DNA of 7,441 nt from FEN-1297 sp046704565 (lineage in GTDB: Bacteria; Bacteroidota; Ignavibacteria; Ignavibacteriales; Ignavibacteriaceae), in contig JBJKRP010000266.1 in the NCBI GenBank assembly GCA_046704565.1, forward strand, positions 1-7,441, given 5' to 3'. Position 1 is the first letter of the stretch. Each line of letters starts with the position of its first letter. Of this stretch, positions 1 through 6,272 are shown piece after piece. The position numbers and the translations under genes are program-made. Under the pieces are notes generated by a model. It did not search any database. It saw nothing but the letters and a program-made list of their open reading frames with translations, and was not told where the DNA came from.

Positions 1-1753
1 CAAAAATATAAATTTGGAAAAACATTTAGAAGACAGTTTTCAGGTTAGATTGAAGAAGCTGTTCGGGTTTACAATTACTGACGATGATGATATAATCACC
101 TCAAAAAGAATTTTATTTAAAAGCACAGGCTGGGGATGGTTAGGATACCATGCATTCATTACGGGCTGTCGTCTAAAAAATTATGTTCCGGATACAATTG
201 GTTTGAGATATGGTCTTCTTGTAATCGAATGGATAGATGGAGAACAGATTAACAAGTTCTTAACAGGGAAAGAGATTAAGAGATTGGCGTTATATATTGC
301 TGCGCGGGTTAACAATCTGAATATTAATGAGGATCCGCGTTTCAACAAAGCAGATGCGGGCTGGGGGTGGCTGGAAATATTCAAAATGCTTCGAAGGGCT
401 TATGGCGTAAGGCTTGGATTATTAAAGTATGGATGTTTAAGAAAGATTATTGCGAAATGCAATACTGCAATTCCAACCCTCGTGGACGGACGAATGAAGC
501 CGGAAGAATGGATAGCAGCGGATAATGGAATAGTAAAAATAGATTTTGAGCATCATAACTTCGGTGCGCCTGAACTTGATATTGTTGACCCGGCTTATGA
601 TTTGGCGTCGGCAGTTTTTGAATTTAAGCTCTCTACTGAACAAGAAAAAAATTTCTTAGATTATTATGTAAAAGCGAGCGGAGATAAGTTTGTTTATGAT
701 CGAATAATGCTTTACAAAATGCTGTACGGTACTTTGATAAACAAGAAAGCAATAGAAGGAATAAATGAGCACCGTAATCAAGATTCTAAAGATGAATTGA
801 ATCTGCGCTCTCTTCAGGCTAGAAATTTTTTAATCAACACTATGAATGGCTTCTATGGAAGTCTGATTGAGAGACATGATAAAATTTTAAATCCTGGTAA
901 GATTTTCTTTTTAGATATTGACGGAGTTTTCAATACTGAAGTTCTCGGATTTCCGCATACGACAGTTAGCGGAATTGCAGGTCTGGAATTATTAAATAAT
1001 TCAGGCTACGAGATAGTGCTAAATACCGGCAGAAGCATTGAACATGTTCGGAATTATTGCAGCTCATATAGTCTCTCAGCCGGAATAGCTGAATACGGAA
1101 GCGTTATATGGGAAGGCGGCGGCAGAATTGAGAAATCTTTAATACAGAGTGAAGTACTTTTCCAGTTAAGTATTTGCCGCGAGGCTTTAAAACATTTAAG
1201 CGGCGTTTTTACTGACCCGGATTATAAGTATTCAATAAGAGCTTACAAGTTCGGTTTGCAGAGGACCCAGGGTCTGACAATTGAAGAAGCCCAGGAACTT
1301 CTAAATAAATATAATTTGAATTATCTAAAAGTTATATGCCGTAATGAAGACACCTATTTTGTTGGATTGGATACTTGCAAAGGTAATGCTGTAAAATATT
1401 TTCTTAACAATAAGGATTATAGAATAACACACACAGCGGCTATGGGAGATTCGGATGAAGATATTCCAATGCTGCTAAATGTAGATGCTGCATTCGCTCC
1501 TGCGAATTGTTCTCCCGGTGTAAGACTACTTTCAAAAGATAATAAATGTTCAATTACTAAGGCAAAGCATCAGCAAGGATTTTATGAGGCAGTTAATACG
1601 CTGCTTCACAAAAATGAGAAAATTAAAACGAGGCAGTCACCTTACAAAGGTAAGCCCAAAACATTTGACCATATCGTATTTTCTTTACTTAGCACCGCTG
1701 AGCAAAATAAGGTAAAAAAGATTATATCCCTATTAAATATAAATAAGATTTAA
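1..1753 (+). CDS. Kinase-fold (APH/choline-kinase-like) domain fused to HAD-superfamily phosphatase domain, 5' end outside window
   Basis: The frame is open to the left edge with no stop, so the gene starts outside the window; the TTG at 14 is only the first start-like codon. Counting that codon as residue 1, about 1-290 look like the later part of an aminoglycoside-phosphotransferase/choline-kinase fold: VDGRMKPEEW (157-166) sits where the HGDxHxxN catalytic loop belongs, and KIDFE (175-179, D177) matches the metal-binding aspartate segment, followed by DPAYDLA. The normal catalytic Asp and Asn of the loop are absent (R160, E165), so kinase activity is uncertain. Residues about 296-530 form a complete HAD hydrolase: DIDGV (D301, D303), TGR (T338), K456 and GDSDED (D479, D483), which resembles the Cof/sucrose-phosphatase type. 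A lysine-rich tail ends the protein. The HAD half should be a phosphatase acting on a small phosphorylated metabolite, probably cytoplasmic since no membrane segment is seen. The substrate is unknown. It converges on the fucI operon, so a shared role is not implied. Confidence 0.85.
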   Translation, partial: KNINLEKHLEDSFQVRLKKLFGFTITDDDDIITSKRILFKSTGWGWLGYHAFITGCRLKNYVPDTIGLRYGLLVIEWIDGEQINKFLTGKEIKRLALYIAARVNNLNINEDPRFNKADAGWGWLEIFKMLRRAYGVRLGLLKYGCLRKIIAKCNTAIPTLVDGRMKPEEWIAADNGIVKIDFEHHNFGAPELDIVDPAYDLASAVFEFKLSTEQEKNFLDYYVKASGDKFVYDRIMLYKMLYGTLINKKAIEGINEHRNQDSKDELNLRSLQARNFLINTMNGFYGSLIERHDKILNPGKIFFLDIDGVFNTEVLGFPHTTVSGIAGLELLNNSGYEIVLNTGRSIEHVRNYCSSYSLSAGIAEYGSVIWEGGGRIEKSLIQSEVLFQLSICREALKHLSGVFTDPDYKYSIRAYKFGLQRTQGLTIEEAQELLNKYNLNYLKVICRNEDTYFVGLDTCKGNAVKYFLNNKDYRITHTAAMGDSDEDIPMLLNVDAAFAPANCSPGVRLLSKDNKCSITKAKHQQGFYEAVNTLLHKNEKIKTRQSPYKGKPKTFDHIVFSLLSTAEQNKVKKIISLLNINKI

Positions 1754-1843
1754 AATAGAGCTTTTAAGAAAATTATTTATGAGAATTAGAAATTTCGGAT
1801 CCGATCTTTTTGTTGGTTTCGCAAAAACAGAATTAGGTAAGAG

Positions 1844-1872
1844 AAAAGCTCATCAAACAGCAGAGAGCTTCT
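1844..1872 (-). terminator. Possible weak intrinsic terminator of the fucI operon
   Basis: Read on the minus strand, AGAAGCTC (1872-1865) can pair with GAGCTTTT (1851-1844), giving an 8-bp stem with one G-U pair around a 13-base loop. It lies about 32 bases after the fucI stop and is followed by the pyrimidine-rich CTCTT. The stem is short and AT-rich and the U tract is poor, so this may not be an efficient terminator. It is the best hairpin I can find in the convergent gap. On the plus strand the same dyad is followed by T-rich sequence about 14 bases later, too far for a standard terminator. Confidence 0.25.
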
Positions 1873-1904
1873 TGATTTAATCTTGTTTTTGATTACAGAG
1901 GGAC

Positions 1905-3719
1905 TTATCCGTAAATCGGACCAAAGTTCTTGCAGGCTCTGTAGTCCGCACCTTCCAGGTTATCCGTACCGAATGCATTCCATGAACTAGGTCTGAAAAT
2001 TCTTTCGGAGGTAACATTATGCATGTTCACAGGAATTCTCAGCATAGAAGCAAGAGTAATAAATTTGTCTCCTATGTGCCCGTAGCTGATGGCTCCGTGG
2101 TTTGCACCCCAGTTAGCCATTACGGAGTACACGTCTTTGAATGCGCCTTTGCCTGTTAGGTTTGGGACAAACCAGGTTGTAGGCCAGGTCTGGTTTGTTC
2201 TTCTGTCTAAAATCGAATGGACCTTTTCCTGAATGTCGACGGTATATCCTTCCGCAATTTGAATAACGGGTCCCAGCCCTTTTACCAAATTTAATCTCGT
2301 CATTGTTACAGGCATTTCTCCTTTAGTTAAAAACTGTGAAGAGAATCCGCCGCCTCTAAAATATTCCAGATCGGCAGGGCACCACTTGGTTGCATTCAAG
2401 CATTCGGTAACCTCGCTTGAATTTATTTCCCAGAAAGGTTTCATTGCGGGCTTGCCGTTCGAACTTTGTCTGCCTGTCCCATCAAGACATGTTGAACCTG
2501 AATTTATTAAATGAATAATTCCTCCTTCAGCTTTCCCTTCTAAAGTTTCACTTGTAACCCGTTTAACTGATTCAGGGCTCCAGTAAGTTCTTACATCGGA
2601 AAATATCTGTGCTGTGTCTGAGAGTAAATGACCGAAAAGCATTGCAGCACCGTTTAAGCTGTCGTTCTCTGTTGCCATTATAAACGGCTGACGTATCCCG
2701 TTCCAGTCGAAAGAAGAGTTTAAGATTGCTTCTAAGAAATCTCCGTTGGGGAAATGGTCCGTCCATTGACGCTGCCCCTGGAAACCGGCAGCAATTGCAT
2801 TGTGCCCCATCGCCTCTTCGCCAAAACCTAACCCGGCAAGCTTATTATTGCCGATCATCAAATCGCGTGCAATTAAAGCCATCTTAACAACAGTCTCCCA
2901 CTCGTAATCTTTTCTTTCTCTTGTGGATTTTTGTTTGTTTATATCGTCACCCTCTTTGCAGTACTCTTTCGTCCAATTAAGAGCAACTTTAAATTCATCA
3001 TCATCATAAAACTTTTCATCTATTCTTCTGTTAATCTCGCTCATGTCAACGTATTCATTCCGCATTCCGAGATAATCTGAAAAGAAATCCGGGGTTACCA
3101 CCGAGCCTGCAATGCCCATAGAAACAGAGCCGATAGACAAATATGATTTGCCTTTCATTGTTGCCATAGCCAGTCCGGCTTTGGCAAAGCATAAGAGCTT
3201 TTCCTGCACATCGGAAGGTATGGAAGTATCGCCGCTGTCCTGAACGTCCTTACCATAGATGCCGAACGCCGGCATTCCTTTTTGAGTGTATCCTGCAAGA
3301 GCAGCAGCAAGATAAACAGCACCGGGTCGCTCTGTACCGTTAAATCCCCAGACCGCTTTCGGGATTAATGGATCCTGATCCATCACTTCAGTTCCATAAC
3401 ACCAGCAAGGGGTAACAGTTAATGATACGCCTACACCTTCGCGGATAAATTTTTCTGATGTCTCAGCGGCTTCCGCCACACCGCCTATGGAAGTATCGGC
3501 AATAACGCATTCAACCTGCAGCCCGTTTGAGTGACGTAAGTTTTCACTTAAAAATCTTGCAGCCGTTTTCGCCATCGTCATTGTCTGGTTCTCGAGAGAT
3601 TCACGTACGCCTTTCCTTCTTCCGTCAATTACAGGTCGGATTCCGATTTTAGGCATGCTTCCGCGAAGACGGTTTACAGGCTTGTTCATTTCAAATTTTT
3701 GTTGGCTCATTTTTACCAT
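1905..3719 (-). CDS. fucI: L-fucose isomerase
   Basis: Cytoplasmic ketol isomerase that interconverts L-fucose and L-fuculose; known members also act on D-arabinose and need Mn2+. The protein is 604 residues against 591 in E. coli FucI and appears full length. The catalytic residues known for the E. coli enzyme (E337, D361, H528) correspond to E351 in MATENDS, D375 in SDVRTYW and H541 in ANHGAIS, with an almost constant offset of 13-14. Other family blocks are visible, such as TPCWCYGTEVMD (103-114), WGFNGTERPGA (124-134) and GGGFSSQF (456-463). The ATG at 3719 is used here; a second ATG at 3710 would shorten the protein by three residues and has a slightly better-placed purine stretch (GGATGG, 5 bases upstream), so the start is uncertain within 9 bases. 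It is the last gene of the four-gene operon, 66 bases behind the zinc dehydrogenase. No FucK or FucA accompanies it in the window, which is unusual for a standard fucose operon. Confidence 0.96.
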   Translation of the reverse strand: MVKMSQQKFEMNKPVNRLRGSMPKIGIRPVIDGRRKGVRESLENQTMTMAKTAARFLSENLRHSNGLQVECVIADTSIGGVAEAAETSEKFIREGVGVSLTVTPCWCYGTEVMDQDPLIPKAVWGFNGTERPGAVYLAAALAGYTQKGMPAFGIYGKDVQDSGDTSIPSDVQEKLLCFAKAGLAMATMKGKSYLSIGSVSMGIAGSVVTPDFFSDYLGMRNEYVDMSEINRRIDEKFYDDDEFKVALNWTKEYCKEGDDINKQKSTRERKDYEWETVVKMALIARDLMIGNNKLAGLGFGEEAMGHNAIAAGFQGQRQWTDHFPNGDFLEAILNSSFDWNGIRQPFIMATENDSLNGAAMLFGHLLSDTAQIFSDVRTYWSPESVKRVTSETLEGKAEGGIIHLINSGSTCLDGTGRQSSNGKPAMKPFWEINSSEVTECLNATKWCPADLEYFRGGGFSSQFLTKGEMPVTMTRLNLVKGLGPVIQIAEGYTVDIQEKVHSILDRRTNQTWPTTWFVPNLTGKGAFKDVYSVMANWGANHGAISYGHIGDKFITLASMLRIPVNMHNVTSERIFRPSSWNAFGTDNLEGADYRACKNFGPIYG

Positions 3720-3731
3720 CCGGTTTTATTT

Positions 3732-3772
3732 TCTAATTAGACATTCATTCATTAGAATGAAATATATATTTC
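3732..3772. promoter_or_regulatory. Cluster of three dyad symmetries upstream of fucI, possible operator or internal promoter region
   Basis: The 66-base gap between the zinc dehydrogenase and fucI is very AT-rich and contains three symmetric elements: the perfect palindrome TCTAATTAGA (3732-3741), the inverted repeat TTCATT-AG-AATGAA (3748-3761), and the perfect 14-base palindrome GAAATATATATTTC (3759-3772), which overlaps the second. Such sites can bind dimeric regulators, so fucI might have its own control within the operon. However, AT-rich DNA yields palindromes by chance, and I see no clear -33/-7 or -35/-10 pair. Confidence 0.25.
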
Positions 3773-3785
3773 TCAGATAAATTAT

Positions 3786-5063
3786 CTATGCCAGGCTCCC
3801 GGCATTCTCCAGCAGATAGCTTTCCGCTTCTACTGACCACAGACCATTATGCATTTTACAGATTTCATCCAGCTTTTTATAAAATTGGTTCTTCTTTCCC
3901 TTTATCTCGAAATCATTAATTGATGTTAACGGCATTCTAATGTGAGTATAAATTAATTTCTTTCCGCCGGGGATTTCCGGCAGATGCAATGTAGTATCTG
4001 CAACGGCATCCAATCCTCCAACATGAGTAACCAGTCCGGAAGGGTCCAAGCCTTTGGAAAGATAAAGCAAAGCCTCTTTCAGATCATCATTGTTGCCGCC
4101 CGAGGTGCCGACGATGTGTGTAAACTTGTAATGCACACTATAAAAATTGAAAGGCGCTTTGAAGCTGGGGCTTGAAGGACCGGCAAAAAAATTTAAACAG
4201 CCATCCTCCGCAAGTATTGCATCTGCCTGTTCAATTAACGAAGGAACAGGTGTGAAGACAAAGACATCATCATATCCTTTGCCGCCGGTAATCTTTAAAA
4301 GCTCTTCAGCCGGGTTTTCAAAATTGGAAGTATTAATGTATTGAAGCTTTATCCCGTTCCTTGCAGCCTCCTCAACTGTATAAAGCAACGCCGCTCTCTT
4401 TAATCTCGTTTCATCAATATCTGTTACGATAAAATTACCCGGCTGCCTATCCTCGCGGTGAACGACATAATTGATTGCAGCTAATCCCATTGGTCCGCCT
4501 CCTGCCATCAAGATCATATTGCCGCCCTGCTTAATTTCCATCTGATGAACATACGAACCTGGCGCCCTATGATAGTTTGCATGCATAGCGCCGATGACGC
4601 ATGAAAGCGGCTCCGCAAGCGAAGCAGGGTAAAACCCTACTCCATCATAATTCAGAAGACAGGCCTGTTCCATAACTTCGCTAGGTATTATTATATACTC
4701 TGCATCGCCGCCGATGTACCGGTATGAATAACCCGGTGCACTTAAAACTCCAACCGGACCCTTTTCATAATTAAGCGCGGGCTGAATTGAAAATTTTTGT
4801 CCGCTCTTAAATTTGTCTTTCCACTTAGCGCCTACTTCGAGCAGTTCGCCGGCAAACTCATGTCCGATTATTATGGGGTTCTCTCCTAAATTCTTTGGAA
4901 TTCTCTTATGGTCTGCACCTTGTTTCGCTGCCTTGTATGAGGACATGCAAATCGAATCGCTTACCACTTTTGCAAGAATTTCATCTTCCTTTATTCCAGG
5001 CAAATCAAATTCCTCTAACCTCAGGTCTTCCTTTCCGTACAACCTTACAGCTTTTGTCTTCAT
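3786..5063 (-). CDS. Zinc-dependent medium-chain dehydrogenase, L-sorbose-1-phosphate reductase (SorE)-like
   Basis: NAD(P)-linked medium-chain dehydrogenase/reductase, 425 residues. The GroES-like N-terminal domain carries the catalytic zinc ligands C39 (SDSICMSS), H68 and E69 (IGHEF), and probably E151 (LAEPLSC). The Rossmann domain has GGGPMG (188-193), and an Asp at the end of the second strand (VTDID, D215) favours NAD over NADP. The four-cysteine structural zinc lobe of classical alcohol dehydrogenases is missing; the region around 100-120 has no cysteines. About 45 residues follow the usual end of the fold. The sequence as a whole reminds me of the sorbose-phosphate reductase family, which reduces L-sorbose-1-phosphate to D-glucitol-6-phosphate. 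That assignment is from memory, and the true substrate may be another ketose or deoxyketose phosphate, given the neighbouring fucI. The ATG at 5063 follows a 36-base gap that holds a heptamer repeat; GAGG lies very close to the start and AAGGAG lies farther upstream. Confidence 0.85.
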   Translation of the reverse strand: MKTKAVRLYGKEDLRLEEFDLPGIKEDEILAKVVSDSICMSSYKAAKQGADHKRIPKNLGENPIIIGHEFAGELLEVGAKWKDKFKSGQKFSIQPALNYEKGPVGVLSAPGYSYRYIGGDAEYIIIPSEVMEQACLLNYDGVGFYPASLAEPLSCVIGAMHANYHRAPGSYVHQMEIKQGGNMILMAGGGPMGLAAINYVVHREDRQPGNFIVTDIDETRLKRAALLYTVEEAARNGIKLQYINTSNFENPAEELLKITGGKGYDDVFVFTPVPSLIEQADAILAEDGCLNFFAGPSSPSFKAPFNFYSVHYKFTHIVGTSGGNNDDLKEALLYLSKGLDPSGLVTHVGGLDAVADTTLHLPEIPGGKKLIYTHIRMPLTSINDFEIKGKKNQFYKKLDEICKMHNGLWSVEAESYLLENAGSLA

Positions 5064-5064
5064 A

Positions 5065-5099
5065 TCCTCACTCTATACTCCTTACTCATTACTCCATAC
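5065..5099 (-). repeat. Five-unit heptamer tandem repeat (GTNNNGA) covering the ribosome-binding region of the zinc dehydrogenase gene
   Basis: Read on the minus strand, the gap between the SDR stop codon and the next ATG consists of GTATGGA, GTAATGA, GTAAGGA, GTATAGA and GTGAGGA back to back, then a single T before the ATG. All five units share GT at the start and GA at the end; the three middle bases vary but are mostly purine. Unit junctions create GGAG or GAGG strings that resemble Shine-Dalgarno sequences, so the array itself probably supplies the ribosome binding site. The upstream gene's stop codon directly abuts the array. Confidence 0.8.
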
Positions 5100-6272
5100 T
5101 TACCTAAGCATTACCTGTCCGCCCGTAACCGGAACAGCCTGCCCTGTCTCGTACTCCTGTTCGATAACATAATACACAGCGCGCGCTATATCTTTAATCC
5201 TCACTCCTCTTGCTGCGGGAACCTGCTGCTCATAATATTTTTTTACGTCCTCTATCGATGCGGCACCGGGAACTTTTCCTGTTTTCAAATATTGGACAAA
5301 CAATCCATTTTGCGGATCTGACCACAATGGTCCATCAAAATAATTTCCAGGACAGATTGAATTCACTTTGATATTGTATGGCATAAGCTCAAGCGCAAAT
5401 GACTCCGTCAACCCGATACCGCCGAACTTTCCGCCTGCATAAGCAAAGTTTTTGTTGCTACCTTTTAATCCCGATTTAGAGTTTATCTGGATTATATCAA
5501 AAAAGAATTTCGAATTATATTCGTGCTGTATCTTCATAACTGCTGAGGCAAATTTTGTGCAAAGGAAAAAGCCAGTGTAGTTAATATCAGTAACAAACTT
5601 AAAAGTTTCCGGAGACATTTCTTCAAGGCTGCCTGCTCTCAATACCCCGGCGTTGCTGATCATTACGTCCAGTCCGCCGAATTCCAAAATAGTTTTTTGA
5701 ATCAGTTCATCAACCGACTGAGGATTTGAAACATCAGTCTTTACAAAGTATGCCTTGTTGCTTTGCCCGGTTGTGTTGATTTCATTTACTAATGCATTCC
5801 CATTAATTTCATCCAGGTCGGCAATGACAATATTTGCACCTTCCGCGAACATCTCATTCGCTATTCCAGCGCCGATCCCCTGCGCACCGCCGGTTACGAC
5901 TACTATCTTTTGCTCAACCCGCCGTTTTGTTTTTTTTACAACCGGCTTAGTCGTAAATCCCAAACCTACCTTAAACTTATCAATGCAATCGATCAGCCAA
6001 TCGGATGTCAGTTTGTTTTCAGCCAGCGCAACTAAGCCTGTATTCTTTATCGAAATAAAATCAGGCATCCTTTCCGTACTGACTTGAGAAATTATTTCAT
6101 CAATAATCCGACCTCCTTCATTGCCGGCAGCTTTTATTACTTCGAATTGTCCGGTCAGGAAAAACGAATCAGGCATCTCTTTATTTAAAGAATAAAACTT
6201 TGCTGAAATTAAGCTGCTGTTTGATATAGCCATTCTGACCGGCGGTAGAATTTCTAAAATTATTTTATCCAT
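5100..6272 (-). CDS. SDR-family dehydrogenase, sorbitol-6-phosphate 2-dehydrogenase (SrlD/SorD)-like, with N-terminal extension
   Basis: Residues about 120-390 are a complete classical short-chain dehydrogenase: TGGAQGIG (127-134) for the cofactor, D152 at the end of the second strand (NAD preference), NAG (207-209), and the catalytic set N231, S265, Y278, K282. INSKSG (263-268), AKFGG-like AGGKFGG, the long insert after the PGN turn (308-350) and the C-terminal VTGGQVM closely resemble E. coli SrlD, which oxidises D-glucitol-6-phosphate to D-fructose-6-phosphate. The protein is 390 residues against about 260 for SrlD. The extra N-terminal 115 residues are unusual: MPDFISIKNTGLVALAENK (69-87) with the following helix looks like the C-terminal beta-alpha unit of class II sugar-phosphate aldolases, but no aldolase metal site is present. 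The ATG at 6272 overlaps the end of the PHP gene (ATGGATAA), suggesting translational coupling. Probably paired with the SorE-like enzyme downstream. The exact substrate is not proven. Confidence 0.85.
   Translation of the reverse strand: MDKIILEILPPVRMAISNSSLISAKFYSLNKEMPDSFFLTGQFEVIKAAGNEGGRIIDEIISQVSTERMPDFISIKNTGLVALAENKLTSDWLIDCIDKFKVGLGFTTKPVVKKTKRRVEQKIVVVTGGAQGIGAGIANEMFAEGANIVIADLDEINGNALVNEINTTGQSNKAYFVKTDVSNPQSVDELIQKTILEFGGLDVMISNAGVLRAGSLEEMSPETFKFVTDINYTGFFLCTKFASAVMKIQHEYNSKFFFDIIQINSKSGLKGSNKNFAYAGGKFGGIGLTESFALELMPYNIKVNSICPGNYFDGPLWSDPQNGLFVQYLKTGKVPGAASIEDVKKYYEQQVPAARGVRIKDIARAVYYVIEQEYETGQAVPVTGGQVMLR

Noticed and set aside
14..16. TTG as the start codon of the fusion gene
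   Set aside because: The frame is open to base 2 without a stop and the kinase-fold domain lacks its N-terminal lobe, so the real start lies upstream of the window.
1795..1804. Perfect 10-base palindrome TCGGATCCGA
   Set aside because: It has no loop and no T-run at a terminator-like distance, and it is a single short site, so it is most likely chance.
1779..1880. A 33-codon open frame on the plus strand in the convergent gap, starting with ATG and ending in TAA
   Set aside because: Its length is within chance expectation, the purine stretch upstream (AAGAAAA) is a poor ribosome binding site, it resembles no protein I know, and it overlaps the weak hairpin assigned to the opposing operon.
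4813..5172. Open frame of 119 codons on the plus strand opposite the zinc dehydrogenase and the heptamer array
   Set aside because: It lies antisense to a gene with clear catalytic motifs and shows no recognisable domain, so it is a shadow of the real gene.
5755..6087. Open frame of 110 codons on the plus strand opposite the SDR gene
   Set aside because: It is antisense to the conserved Rossmann motif region and has no ribosome binding site or known domain; it is a shadow frame.
5922..6272. A frameshift that split a full aldolase-SDR fusion into the PHP gene and the SDR gene
   Set aside because: The upstream gene is clearly a PHP-domain protein, not an aldolase, and the ATGGATAA overlap is typical of coupled operon genes, so there is no sign of a broken gene.
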